A DNA stretch of 64,000 nt, taken from NCBI RefSeq assembly GCF_014495685.1, contig NZ_JACTVI010000021.1:1-64000 (forward strand), given 5' to 3'. Shown here piece by piece: positions 10,067 to 18,017 of the stretch; the first letter of the stretch is position 1, and each line of letters starts with the position of its first letter. This DNA is from Streptomyces sp. TRM68367 (GTDB taxonomy: Bacteria > Actinomycetota > Actinomycetes > Streptomycetales > Streptomycetaceae). The position numbers were made by a program, and so were the translations under genes. The notes under the pieces are model-generated. The model was not told the DNA's origin. It worked only from the letters and a program-made list of their open reading frames with translations, and did no database searches.

Positions 10067-10234
10067 GCCGACGGGCGACGCGTCGTCGTCCAGTGCAAGA
10101 GGTACGCCCCCTACCTCAATATCACCAGCTCGGACGTCCAGAAGTTCGTCGGGTCGGCGAAGGTTCTCCACACCGCGGAAGTGGCCCTCTTCGTAGCCAA
10201 GGATGGTTGCGGCTTCGGGCCTCCGTCATGCTAG
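10067..10234 (+). pseudogene. Mrr-type restriction endonuclease fragment
   Basis: Fifty-five codons end in TAG at 10232-10234 and read ADGRRVVVQCKRYAP, NITSSDVQKFVG, TAEVALFVAKDG. The Q-C-K-R-Y core is the catalytic (E/Q)xK strand of Mrr_cat endonucleases, and S-DVQKFVGSA followed by ALFVA matches the rest of the fold. Both the N-terminal half and the end of the domain are missing, and there is no start codon, so this is a remnant. It is fused directly to the preceding regulator-like remnant but is read in a different frame. Presumably a deletion removed the sequence between two once-separate accessory genes. Confidence 0.6.
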
Positions 10235-10265
10235 GTGACAGACCCCCTTGCAGGGGGTCTGTCAC
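10235..10265 (-). terminator. terminator of the sortase gene
   Basis: A perfect 13-bp inverted repeat (GTGACAGACCCCC / GGGGGTCTGTCAC) encloses a 5-base loop. The sortase stop codon lies inside the arm, and the palindrome may also stop transcription from the other side. Confidence 0.75.
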
Positions 10266-11014
10266 CGCAGTTCCTTCGGCGGCGTCCGCTCGCTGTTCAC
10301 CTTCTCCACCCGCTCCAGCTCCCCCCACACGATGTACCGGTACCGGCTCGTGTAGACCGGCGTGCAGGTCGTCAGGGTGATGTAGCGGCCCGCCTTCTTC
10401 TTGCCCGACTCCTTCGGGATCTGGGAGAGGACCTTGACGTTGTACTTCGAGGTCTCGGGAAGGATCGCGTAGGTCTTGTATATGTACCACTTGTCCTTCG
10501 TCTCGAAGACGATCGGGTCGCCCTTCCTGAGCTTGTCGATGTTGTGGAACTTCGCGCCGTGCCCGTCCCGGTGCGCGGCCAGCGAGAAGTTGCCCTCCTT
10601 GCCGGACATGGGCAGGGTCGCCTTGACGGGATGGGTGTAGTAGCCGGCCACGCCGTCGTTGAGGACCTTCATCGACGTGCCCTTCTCGACCAGGATCTCG
10701 CCCTTGGTCATCGCTGGGACGTGCAGGAAGCCGATGCCGGTCCCGGTGTCCAGCGCACCGGGGCCACCGGGACGGCCCGCCTCGTGGGTCCAGTTGTCGC
10801 GGATCTTGTCGGCCTGCTGGTCCGCCGCGCGGTCGGCGACGACGTTCGTCCACCACAGCGAGTAGGCGACGAACAGGCCCAGTACCAGGCCCGCCGTGAT
10901 GAGGAGTTCGCCGAAGACGCTGACCGCCAGGGCGATCCGGCCGCCCCGGCGCCGCGGCGCGCGTGCGGGCACGTCGGGGTGCTCTGCGTGATCGGTGTCG
11001 GTGGTCGCTGCCAC
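10262..11014 (-). CDS. class E sortase
   Basis: This 250-residue membrane-bound cysteine transpeptidase has an N-terminal membrane segment (about residues 27-53), then the sortase barrel with catalytic H148 (AAHRDGHG), C217 (TLTTCTP) and arginine at about 224-226 (YTSRYRYIVWG). TLTTC is the class E signature. In Streptomyces class E sortases recognise LAxTG sorting signals, for example on chaplins, and attach them to peptidoglycan. It is the last gene of a minus-strand group with a second sortase 13 bases upstream, so duplication is likely. No LAxTG substrate gene is evident nearby. Confidence 0.9.
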   Translation of the reverse strand: MAATTDTDHAEHPDVPARAPRRRGGRIALAVSVFGELLITAGLVLGLFVAYSLWWTNVVADRAADQQADKIRDNWTHEAGRPGGPGALDTGTGIGFLHVPAMTKGEILVEKGTSMKVLNDGVAGYYTHPVKATLPMSGKEGNFSLAAHRDGHGAKFHNIDKLRKGDPIVFETKDKWYIYKTYAILPETSKYNVKVLSQIPKESGKKKAGRYITLTTCTPVYTSRYRYIVWGELERVEKVNSERTPPKELR

Positions 11015-11027
11015 TGGTCATCTGCCC

Positions 11028-12209
11028 TTAACTGATGAGCGCATCCGGCTTGCCCTTGCTGCGCGGCCGTTCCTCGACCATCTTGCCCCAGACGATCAAC
11101 CGGTACTTGCTGGTGAACTCCGGCGTGCACGTCGTGAGCGTGATGTAGCGGCCGGGTCCGGTGAAGCCCGACCCCGGGGGCACGGGATCGAGAACACTCG
11201 TGTTGCTCGGTGACGTCACCGGCAGCATCGACGCCATCTTGTAGACGAAGTACTTTTCCTGCGTCTCGACGACGATCGGATCCCCCGGCTTGAGCCGGTT
11301 GATGTACCGGAACGGCTCGCCGTGCGTGTTGCGATGACCGGCAAGCCCGAAGTTGCCGGTCTTGGCGTCCGGCATCGCCGTCTTCAGGGCCCCCTCGCCG
11401 TAGTGGCCGACCATGCCCCGGTCGAGCACCCCCTTGTTGCTGATGCCCTCCGCGATCGGCACCACCACGTCCAGCTTCGGGATGTGCAGGATCGCGAAGC
11501 CCTGACCGGGCGCGAAAACCCCCGGGCTGCGCTTGCCGTTCGCCCAGTCGTCCTGGAGGCTGCTCGCCTCCTTGCCGGCCTGCGCATGCGCCCGGACGTT
11601 CGTCCACCACAGCTGGTAGGTGACGAACAGCAGCATCAGCACACCGGTGGTGATGAACACCTCACCGACCACCCGGCTCGCGACGACCCCCGGGCTCGGC
11701 TTGCGCGCCCGGGCCAGCCGGCGCGCCTCCACGCGCGAGAGCGGCCTGCCGGGCTCCTGCGGGCTCTCGGCGGCCTCCGCGCCCATCGCGGCCTGCGCGG
11801 CCTGCTGGGCGCCCCAATGCCGCCCTCGCCGCCGTTTGGCGGCCTTCCTGCGGGCCGCACGCCCACCGGGGGCGGGGCCACGCCCGGTTCTTCGCCCCGT
11901 CGGCGCCGCGGCGGATATCGAGTCGGCACCGGGGACGGGCGGCGGATCCGGTATCCGCAGTGCCACCGTCTCGTCGTCCACCGGGGGCTCGTACAGCTCC
12001 GCGCCATACGACTCACCCCCGCTCAGTTCCGCCCCGGACGCCCCGGTCCCGCTCAGCTCCGCTCCGTACACCCCGGCCCCGTACGGCTCCTCCGGCACCG
12101 CCCCATACCCCCCGGCGTCCGACGACCAGTCCTCGAACACGCCCGGCGCCCCATACGGCTGCTGCCCGTACGAGGTGCCGGACTCGCGCTCGGGGCGCAG
12201 GGCGGTCAC
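11028..12209 (-). CDS. class E sortase with long N-terminal tail
   Basis: This 393-residue sortase has a catalytic barrel in its C-terminal 200 residues: catalytic His in GLAGHRNTHGE, Cys in TLTTCTP, Arg in SKYRLIVWG, preceded by a membrane segment (VFITTGVLMLLFVTYQLWW). About 150 residues of Gly/Tyr/Pro/Glu-rich low-complexity sequence and a basic stretch precede the membrane helix and should be cytoplasmic. GTG 12209 overlaps the TGA of the upstream amidotransferase gene (GTGA at 12206-12209), so the two are translationally coupled. A longer frame to 12275 would only add trpG antisense residues. The neighbouring downstream sortase has the same TLTTCTP core and is probably a paralogue. Confidence 0.88.
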   Translation of the reverse strand: MTALRPERESGTSYGQQPYGAPGVFEDWSSDAGGYGAVPEEPYGAGVYGAELSGTGASGAELSGGESYGAELYEPPVDDETVALRIPDPPPVPGADSISAAAPTGRRTGRGPAPGGRAARRKAAKRRRGRHWGAQQAAQAAMGAEAAESPQEPGRPLSRVEARRLARARKPSPGVVASRVVGEVFITTGVLMLLFVTYQLWWTNVRAHAQAGKEASSLQDDWANGKRSPGVFAPGQGFAILHIPKLDVVVPIAEGISNKGVLDRGMVGHYGEGALKTAMPDAKTGNFGLAGHRNTHGEPFRYINRLKPGDPIVVETQEKYFVYKMASMLPVTSPSNTSVLDPVPPGSGFTGPGRYITLTTCTPEFTSKYRLIVWGKMVEERPRSKGKPDALIS

Positions 12210-12844
12210 GCCGTGGCCCTGCCCACCACCGGGGCGAGCCCCGCCGACCTCGCCACCGCACCCTGGTCGCCGCACTCCACCAGCCAGTTGGCCAGCATTC
12301 GGTGCCCATGCTCGGTCAGCACCGACTCCGGATGGAACTGCACGCCCTCGACAGGCAGTTCGCGGTGGCGCAGGCCCATGATGATGCCGTCGTGCGTACG
12401 GGCCGTGACCTCCAGCTCGGACGGCACGGTCGGCGCTATCGCGGCCAGCGAGTGATAGCGGGTCGCCGTGAAGGGCGACGGCAGGCCCGCGAAGACGCCC
12501 GTGCCCTCGTGCTCGACCAGCGACGTCTTGCCGTGCAGCAGCTCCGGCGCCCGGTCCACGACACCCCCGTACGCCACCTGCATCGACTGCATCCCCAGAC
12601 AGACCCCGAACACGGGCACGCCCGTGGCCGCGCAGCGGCGCACCATGTCGATGCAGACGCCGGCCTCTTCCGGCTTCCCCGGCCCCGGCGACAGCAGTAC
12701 ACCGTCGAAGCCGTCCTGTGCGTGCGCCGTCGACACCTCGTCGTTGCGCAGCACCTCACACTCGGCGCCCAGCTGGTACAGGTACTGGACCAGGTTGAAG
12801 ACGAAACTGTCGTAGTTGTCGACAACGAGAATGCGCGCACTCAC
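12206..12844 (-). CDS. anthranilate/aminodeoxychorismate synthase glutamine amidotransferase subunit
   Basis: This 212-residue class I glutamine amidotransferase has the oxyanion motif SPGPGKP, the nucleophile elbow GVCLGMQ, and catalytic His/Glu in GVQFHPESV. It supplies ammonia to a TrpE- or PabB-type partner for anthranilate or p-aminobenzoate. In mycobacteria the gene at this position is called trpG, but no trpE or pabB lies nearby, so folate synthesis (PabA) is as likely. GTG 12844 overlaps the stop of the small upstream gene (GTGA), and its own stop overlaps the sortase start. This gives a tightly packed four-gene run. Confidence 0.92.
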   Translation of the reverse strand: MSARILVVDNYDSFVFNLVQYLYQLGAECEVLRNDEVSTAHAQDGFDGVLLSPGPGKPEEAGVCIDMVRRCAATGVPVFGVCLGMQSMQVAYGGVVDRAPELLHGKTSLVEHEGTGVFAGLPSPFTATRYHSLAAIAPTVPSELEVTARTHDGIIMGLRHRELPVEGVQFHPESVLTEHGHRMLANWLVECGDQGAVARSAGLAPVVGRATA

Positions 12845-13002
12845 TGGTTGTCCACCGTCACATCGTTGAAGGGAAGCAGCGGCTCGGCCCACGGGAACAC
12901 GTACTGGAAAAGGACATAGACCACAGCCACGACCAGCGCGAGTGAGATCAACGCCTTCACCCACATGCTTCCCGGCAGATGCCGCCAGAACCAGCCGTAC
13001 AT
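12841..13002 (-). CDS. small single-span membrane protein
   Basis: This 53-residue protein starts MYGWFWRHLPG and has one hydrophobic segment (ALISLALVVAVVYVLFQYVF) and a short acidic tail. The start has GGAAGGGA just upstream. Its TGA overlaps the GTG of the amidotransferase gene. A gene of this size and position is conserved between sortase and trpG genes in Streptomyces. Its function is unknown; it could be an accessory factor for the flanking sortases. Confidence 0.7.
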   Translation of the reverse strand: MYGWFWRHLPGSMWVKALISLALVVAVVYVLFQYVFPWAEPLLPFNDVTVDNQ

Positions 13003-13054
13003 GCCGTCCCTTCCGTTGCACCACGGCACCAGACTCACGCCGTACGCCACCAGA

Positions 13055-13735
13055 CTAACGGCGCAGCGCCCGAGGTTTCCCGGCCTCCACAGGCTCGGTC
13101 GAATCCAGGTGCGCCCACACGATCAGCCGGTGACTGTGCCCCCACTCCGGTTCGCAGGTCGTCAGGGTCAGATAGCGGCCCGGACGCGTGTACCCAGACA
13201 TACGGGGCACAGGGTCGATCACCTCGATGTCCGTCGGCAGAGTTTTGTACGGGCCTTTGTCGATCCGATACGTGAACCATGTCGTCCCGTCCGTCAGCAC
13301 CACCGCGTCACCGGGCCGCAGCTTCGGGAAGTCCTTGAAGGGATCCCCGTAGGTGCGCCGGTGCCCGGCCACGGAGAAGTTGCCCTTCTGGCCGAGCTGG
13401 GCGGTATGCACATAGTGCCCGAGCCCCTTCTTCAGGGTGCCGGTGGCGGTGCCTTCGAGCACGGGCTTGTTCCACGTGAAACCGAGCCGCGGGATGTACA
13501 TGATCGCGAAAGGCCTGCCGTTCTCATACGGCGCCGGCTTCCCCGGCCCGGCGGCCGCCGCGTCCCCCGGCGCGACCGCACCCTTCGACCACCGGTCCTC
13601 CAGAACGTCGATCTGGTGACCCATGGCGTCATCGGCCCGCACCCCCGTCCAGAACAGCACATAGACCACGAACAGCACGATCACGGTGCCGACGGTGATA
13701 CACAGCTCGCTGACGGTCCGGACGATCATGCGCAC
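13055..13735 (-). CDS. class E sortase (third copy)
   Basis: This 226-residue sortase has an N-terminal membrane segment (ELCITVGTVIVLFVVYVLFW). Catalytic motifs are AGHRRTYGDPF (His), LTLTTCEPEW (Cys) and SHRLIVWAH (Arg). GTG 13735 is chosen because GGGGGGA precedes it and the conserved N-terminus (RMIVRTVSELC) starts there; a longer frame reaches 13792. It is more divergent from the other two (TTCEP rather than TTCTP) and lies on the other side of the amidotransferase gene. Substrates cannot be assigned from the window. Confidence 0.88.
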   Translation of the reverse strand: MRMIVRTVSELCITVGTVIVLFVVYVLFWTGVRADDAMGHQIDVLEDRWSKGAVAPGDAAAAGPGKPAPYENGRPFAIMYIPRLGFTWNKPVLEGTATGTLKKGLGHYVHTAQLGQKGNFSVAGHRRTYGDPFKDFPKLRPGDAVVLTDGTTWFTYRIDKGPYKTLPTDIEVIDPVPRMSGYTRPGRYLTLTTCEPEWGHSHRLIVWAHLDSTEPVEAGKPRALRR

Positions 13736-13811
13736 GGCACAGGTCCCCCCGGCGGCTACTCGTGCTGCTCGTGCTAGTGCCCCGGCAGGCAACGTTCGCC
13801 CCGTCGCGGCA

Positions 13812-14591
13812 CTAGTCGATGGGCTTCGCGTAGTGCAGATCCACTGTGCCCGAGTAGCCGGGAAGAGTCACCGGCCCGTCGTCGGTCACTTTCCAGCCGA
13901 GGCCGTACACATTGACGTACACCATGTAGTTCCGGATCGCCGGAGACGCCGTCATCGCCTTCTTCAGCTTCTCCGGATCACCGACCGCCGTGATCTTGTA
14001 CGGCGGCGAGTAGACCCGGCCCTGGAGAATCAGGGTGTTCCCGACGCACCGCACCGCGCTGGTCGAGATCAGCCGCTGGTCCATGACCTTGATGCCCTGC
14101 GCCCCGCCCTGCCACAGCGCGTTCACCACGGCCTGCAGGTCCTGCTGGTGGATCACCAGGTAGTCGGGCTGCGGCTCGGGATAGCCGGGCAGCTTGGCCC
14201 TGGCGTCCGGCGGAGCGTCGTTCAGCGTGACCGTCAGCCCCTCACCCCGGAGCTTCTGCGTACCCGCACGCTTCTCCAGCGCAGCGAGCTTGTCGTCCTC
14301 CGCCTTCGTGCTGCCGTTGTCCCGCTCGGCCAGCGCCTCGATCTCCGCACGCAGCGCCCCGTTGGACTCATCCCGCTCACCGTTCTCACGACTGCGCTCA
14401 TGGATGAGGTCGGACAGCTTGAGCAAGGAGGAGTCTGTGCGGATATTGGTGCCCTTGGCCGTGTTGAAACTGGTGAAGAAAATGAGCCCGGCGAGAGCGA
14501 AGACACCGGCCGTGAGCACCCGCACGGGCCTCACACGGCGCCGGGGGGCAGGGCTGGCATCCGTCCCGGGTGAGTCGGCAGAATTGCTCAA
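13812..14591 (-). CDS. DUF881 family protein
   Basis: This 259-residue protein has a basic N-terminus, one membrane segment (about 24-42, VLTAGVFALAGLIFFTSF), a coiled-coil-like region rich in Glu/Arg/Lys (about 55-115), and the conserved DUF881 core with LTVTLNDAP, YLVIHQQDLQAVVNALW and ISTSAVRCVGNTL. Its mycobacterial counterpart lies beside crgA and trpG, as here, which suggests a division or growth role. The family resembles division proteins such as DivIC in layout (short cytoplasmic part, helix, coiled coil), but a function has not been fixed. It is divergent from crgA, with a 141-bp spacer. Confidence 0.88.
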   Translation of the reverse strand: MSNSADSPGTDASPAPRRRVRPVRVLTAGVFALAGLIFFTSFNTAKGTNIRTDSSLLKLSDLIHERSRENGERDESNGALRAEIEALAERDNGSTKAEDDKLAALEKRAGTQKLRGEGLTVTLNDAPPDARAKLPGYPEPQPDYLVIHQQDLQAVVNALWQGGAQGIKVMDQRLISTSAVRCVGNTLILQGRVYSPPYKITAVGDPEKLKKAMTASPAIRNYMVYVNVYGLGWKVTDDGPVTLPGYSGTVDLHYAKPID

Positions 14592-14732
14592 CGTACCCTT
14601 ATCTCCTTCGGCGCCACGGAAGCACTACGCTAACGGACGCCCGGGGGAGCGCTCACAGTCCCTTGTACGCCGCCCCGAGCCCGAACCCAGTTCCCTGCGC
14701 GGCCACACAGCGCATCGACAGGAGAGACCCTC

Positions 14733-14987
14733 GTGCCGAAGTCACGTATCCGCAAGAAGGCCGACTACTCACCGCCGCCGGCGAAGCAGGCGACGAACCT
14801 GAAGCTCACCAGCCGCGCCTGGGTCGCGCCCGTCATGCTGGCCTTGTTCCTCATCGGCCTGGCCTGGATCGTCGTCTTCTACGTCACCGACGGCACGCTG
14901 CCCATCGACCAGCTGGACAACTGGAACATCGTGGTGGGCTTCGGCTTCATCGCGGCCGGATTCGCCGTCTCGACGCAGTGGAAGTAA
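14733..14987 (+). CDS. crgA: cell division protein CrgA
   Basis: This 84-residue protein has a basic cytoplasmic N-terminus ([16 protein letters not shown]) and two membrane segments (about 31-51 and 63-80) joined by a short loop ([12 protein letters not shown]). These are the size and features of CrgA, which coordinates growth and septum formation in Streptomyces and acts with FtsZ and PBPs in mycobacteria. The start has AGGAGA at the usual distance. It is divergent from the DUF881 gene, as in other actinobacteria, and is followed by a spacer containing DnaA boxes. Confidence 0.95.
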   Translation: MPKSRIRKKADYSPPPAKQATNLKLTSRAWVAPVMLALFLIGLAWIVVFYVTDGTLPIDQLDNWNIVVGFGFIAAGFAVSTQWK

Positions 14988-15034
14988 CGGCCGCTTCCCG
15001 GTGAACGCAGCTCTGCCCAGGACTATCCGCTGAG

Positions 15035-15247
15035 TTATCCACAGCCTCAGAAATATCCACACCCGGCCTGGGGAAAAAGAAAGACGATCTGTGGATAACC
15101 GGCAACGCGTTGACGCCGGTACGACTGTCACATCTCCACCCCGGCACAGCGCCGCCCCCTGCCTGACCTGCGGAAACCCAGGTCGGCGACAGGGGGCACA
15201 GCTGTTCCCGCACGGTATGCACAAGATCCGCGACCGACTGTGGACAA
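15035..15247. promoter_or_regulatory. group of four DnaA boxes between crgA and rhomboid gene
   Basis: Four DnaA-box matches lie in 213 bp of non-coding sequence: TTATCCACA (15035-15043), ATATCCACA (15053-15061), TGTGGATAA (15090-15098) and TGTGGACAA (15239-15247). The first and third match the strict E. coli consensus and the last the Streptomyces one. The region is 33 kb from oriC. DnaA-box groups outside oriC that titrate DnaA are known in Streptomyces; that this is one is inferred. Confidence 0.6.
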
Positions 15248-15265
15248 CGCGTCCTGTGGCCGTGT

Positions 15266-16177
15266 TCAGGCGAGCTGGGCGGTCCTCAGCAGGGTGATGA
15301 GCACCACTGCGACCAGGAGCAGCGCGCAGGTGCCGAACTGGATCAGCGCCCGCCGTTCCCGCGGCGCGTGCACCATGGCGTAGCCGATCACGAGGCCGGC
15401 GACGAGGCCGCCGATGTGGGCCTGCCAGGCGATGTTGCTCCAGCCGAAGGTCAGGATCAGGTTGATCACGAGCAGGGCGATGACCGGCCGCATGTCCTGG
15501 TTGAGCCGGCGCATCAGGACGGCGGTGGCGCCGAAGAGGCCGAAGATGGCGCCCGAGGCGCCGAGGGAGGCCGTGGAGCCGGAGGCCAGCAGATAGGTCA
15601 GCGCACTGCCCGCCAGGCCGGAGGTGAAGTAGAGCGCGAGGTAGCGGGTTCGGCCGAGGGCGGCTTCGAGGGGGCCGCCGAGCCACCAGAGGGCGAGCAT
15701 GTTGAAGGCGATGTGCCAGATGGCCTCGTGCGTGAACATCGAGGTGATCAGGCGGTACCACTCGCCCTCGGCGACGCCTTGGGTCGGTCCCCAGGGTGCC
15801 GGGGGCCAGGCGCCGACGAGCGCCAGGTGGTTCACGAGTGAGGGCGAGGCCTGTACGGCGATGAACACCGCGACGTTGATCCCGACGAGGATCTTGGTGA
15901 GCAGGCGGGGGTCGGCGGCGATGGTGCCGCCGGCGATGGTGCGGGGTGTGGAGGCGCCCGGTGCGTGGCCGGTGCCGGAGCCGTCGCGGACGCAGTTCGG
16001 GCACTGGAAGCCGACGGAGGCGCTGATCATGCATTCTGGGCAGATCGGGCGCTCGCAGCGGGTGCAGCGGATGCCGGTCTCGCGGTCGGGGTGGCGGTAG
16101 CAGGAGGGCAGGCTGCTGTGGGCGTCCTGCGGGCTGCCGCCTGCTGCCTGGTCCATGAGGTTCCCCTGATTCGTCAT
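15266..16177 (-). CDS. rhomboid family intramembrane serine protease
   Basis: This 303-residue protein starts with a cytoplasmic zinc-ribbon/B-box-like segment (C26...C38-x2-C41...C46-x2-C49...C59-x2-C62). Six or more membrane helices follow, with the rhomboid active site: S209 in GASGAIFG and H254 in WQAHIGG, plus the HIAFNM motif at 155-160 in the second helix. It should cut transmembrane substrates inside the membrane; the substrate is unknown. The first ATG at 16177 gives MTNQGNLMDQ; ATG at residue 8 is an alternative. It is convergent with crgA across the DnaA-box spacer, and ppiA lies upstream on the same strand. Confidence 0.92.
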   Translation of the reverse strand: MTNQGNLMDQAAGGSPQDAHSSLPSCYRHPDRETGIRCTRCERPICPECMISASVGFQCPNCVRDGSGTGHAPGASTPRTIAGGTIAADPRLLTKILVGINVAVFIAVQASPSLVNHLALVGAWPPAPWGPTQGVAEGEWYRLITSMFTHEAIWHIAFNMLALWWLGGPLEAALGRTRYLALYFTSGLAGSALTYLLASGSTASLGASGAIFGLFGATAVLMRRLNQDMRPVIALLVINLILTFGWSNIAWQAHIGGLVAGLVIGYAMVHAPRERRALIQFGTCALLLVAVVLITLLRTAQLA

Positions 16178-16270
16178 GGCGCACCGTGTCGTGTATGCAA
16201 TGCGCCGCCCCGCCCAATCCTTACGGATGAGCGGGGCGTTTAGTTCCCTCTTGGCGACCGGGTTTCCGGT

Positions 16271-16804
16271 TCAGCCTTCGCGGGTCTCGACAACGACCGA
16301 CTCGATGACGACGTCGTTGAGGGGGCGGTCGGTGCGAGGGTTGGTCTGGGTGCTGGCGATGGCGTCGATGACCTTCTGGCTGGCCGCGTCGGTGACCTCG
16401 CCGAAGATGGTGTGCTTGCGGTTCAGCCAGGCCGTAGGCGCGACGGTGATGAAGAACTGCGAGCCGTTGGTGCCCGGGCCGGCGTTGGCCATTGCCAGCA
16501 GGTAGGGCTTGTCGAAGCGCAGGTCCGGGTGGAACTCGTCTTCGAACTGGTAGCCGGGACCGCCGGTGCCGTTGCCCAGCGGGTCACCGCCCTGGATCAT
16601 GAATCCGCTGATCACCCGGTGGAAGACCGTGCCGTCGTAGAGCTTGTCCGTGGACTTCTGACCAGTGGCCGGGTGGGTCCACTCCCGCTCGCCCTGGGCG
16701 AGCTCGACGAAGTTCTTGACCGTGATCGGCGCGTGGTTCGGGAAGAGCCGGACCTCGATGTCGCCTTGGTTGGTCTTCAGGGTGGCGTAGAGCTGCTCAG
16801 CCAC
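16271..16804 (-). CDS. ppiA: peptidyl-prolyl cis-trans isomerase (cyclophilin type)
   Basis: This 177-residue single-domain cyclophilin has the active-site segments FHRVISGFMIQGGDP and MANAGPGTNGSQFFI. The tryptophan typical of the cyclosporin site is present (TAWLNRKHTIFGEV). There is no signal peptide, so it acts in the cytoplasm as a proline isomerase helping protein folding. GTG 16804 is chosen because GGAAGG lies 6 bases upstream; the frame extends 10 codons further without a good ribosome site. It is upstream of the rhomboid gene on the same strand and divergent from the DUF5324 gene. This is the conserved Streptomyces order. Confidence 0.95.
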   Translation of the reverse strand: MAEQLYATLKTNQGDIEVRLFPNHAPITVKNFVELAQGEREWTHPATGQKSTDKLYDGTVFHRVISGFMIQGGDPLGNGTGGPGYQFEDEFHPDLRFDKPYLLAMANAGPGTNGSQFFITVAPTAWLNRKHTIFGEVTDAASQKVIDAIASTQTNPRTDRPLNDVVIESVVVETREG

Positions 16805-17130
16805 GATCTGCCTTCCGTTGTCTTTCTTTGCCAACCCGATCCTCGCACGTACGGCCGCTCACGTCGCCCGTCTCCTCTTCACCGGTCCGCAACCGGGCGG
16901 ATCGCTGGCAGAAATCGTTCGGCTGCTTCCGCGACGGGGGCGCGGCGCGGGGATCCGTGGCATTGTCGACGGCGAGGTCCTGTTGTCCCCTATTCGCCCT
17001 CTCTTGCACTCGATCAACTCGATCAGCACCCGTATGCCCGCCCTTCACATGCCCCGCAGGCGCTGGGCAGGCATGATCCGTAAAAGGGTGGAAAGTCGAA
17101 ATACCGTACGCCACCGAGGAGGAGGAACCC
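16805..17130. other. divergent promoter spacer
   Basis: These 326 bp separate ppiA (minus) and the DUF5324 gene (plus). The right end has a strong ribosome site (GAGGAGGAGGAA) for the plus-strand gene. No RNA gene, repeat or further coding sequence is evident. Confidence 0.5.
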
Positions 17131-17844
17131 GTGACCCGCATCGACAGCGTGCGCGCCGCGACCGGTTCGGCGAAGGACAGCGTGCTGCACGCCGCGGAAG
17201 TGGTGGCGCCCTACGCCGACACAGCCAAGGAAAGGGCCGCGCACTACACACACGAGGCGCGCGTACGGCTGGCGCCCAAGGTGACGCAGGCCGCCGAACA
17301 GGCCCGCGTCCAGGCCCGTGCCCAGTACGGCACTCATGTCGCGCCGCGTCTGGAGCAGGCGCGCACACATGTGCCGCCGAAGGTGGATCTGGCTACGCAC
17401 GAGGCTGCCGCCCGTACGCGCCGGGCCGCCCGGCAGGCGGCTGACTATTCCCGGCCGAGGATCGAGCAGGCGGTGGCCGTGGCCGGGCCCGTCAAGGATG
17501 AGGCCGCCGCGCGCAGTGCGGCCGCGGTGGCGGCGCTGCGCGGTCAGGTGACCGCAAAGGAGATCCAGAAGCTGGTTCGCAGGCACGAGCGGCGTGCGAG
17601 GGCCGGCCGGGCGGTCAAGGTGCTGGCGGTGGCCGGCACGCTCGCCGGTGGTGCCTTCGCCGCGTGGAAGTGGTGGGACAAGCAGGCGAACCCGGACTGG
17701 CTGGTGGAGCCGCCCGCGGCGACGGAGGTTCCCGAGTCGGGCCGGCTGGCGTCGGTGGACGGCAGCGGGCAGTCCGTGCTCGACCCGGAGGTCGAGGCGA
17801 AGCAGGCCGACGAGGAGGCCGCCAACCGCGACGAGCGCCCCTGA
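17131..17844 (+). CDS. DUF5324 family protein
   Basis: This 237-residue protein is mostly Ala/Arg/Lys/Gln-rich helix (about 1-140), with a repetitive amphipathic pattern like apolipoprotein or late-embryogenesis proteins (AKDSVLHAAEVVAPYADTAKER). A short hydrophobic stretch (about 170-187, VLAVAGTLAGGAFAAWKWW) and an acidic tail follow. Domain and order (downstream of divergent ppiA) match DUF5324 proteins of Streptomyces. It probably associates with the membrane through the hydrophobic segment; no enzymatic motif is visible and no function is known. A strong GAGGAGGAGG site precedes GTG 17131. Confidence 0.85.
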   Translation: MTRIDSVRAATGSAKDSVLHAAEVVAPYADTAKERAAHYTHEARVRLAPKVTQAAEQARVQARAQYGTHVAPRLEQARTHVPPKVDLATHEAAARTRRAARQAADYSRPRIEQAVAVAGPVKDEAAARSAAAVAALRGQVTAKEIQKLVRRHERRARAGRAVKVLAVAGTLAGGAFAAWKWWDKQANPDWLVEPPAATEVPESGRLASVDGSGQSVLDPEVEAKQADEEAANRDERP

Positions 17845-17869
17845 CGTCCTGCGCATCGGACGGCGCGGC

Positions 17870-17913
17870 GGGGTGGGAGACCTGAACGCTCACGGGTCTC
17901 CCGCCCTGCTTTT
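17870..17913 (+). terminator. terminator after DUF5324 gene
   Basis: The stem GGGGTGGGAGACC (17870-17882) pairs with GGTCTCCCGCCCT (17895-17907), including wobble pairs, and a run of T follows at 17910-17913. Confidence 0.75.
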
Positions 17914-17954
17914 GTGCGCTCTGGGCGGGTGGCCTGTGGCCATCCCCGGGGGGC

Positions 17955-17968
17955 GTTTCACGTGAAAC
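17955..17968. promoter_or_regulatory. parS (ParB-binding site)
   Basis: Perfect GTTTCACGTGAAAC palindrome, extended by GC on each side to 18 bp. It is intergenic and is the most origin-distal site in this window (about 30.5 kb from oriC). Confidence 0.92.
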
Positions 17969-18017
17969 GCGGCCGACCGCTCGCCGGGGTGATGCCCGGG
18001 GCCGTGCGAAACCGTTC

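Noticed and set aside
10067..10234. Active restriction system
   Set aside because: Only part of the Mrr catalytic domain is present, with no start codon and no methyltransferase.
13469..13482. GTTCCACGTGAAAC, one mismatch from parS, within a sortase gene
   Set aside because: Single mismatch at a conserved base and located in coding sequence; may be weakly bound at best.
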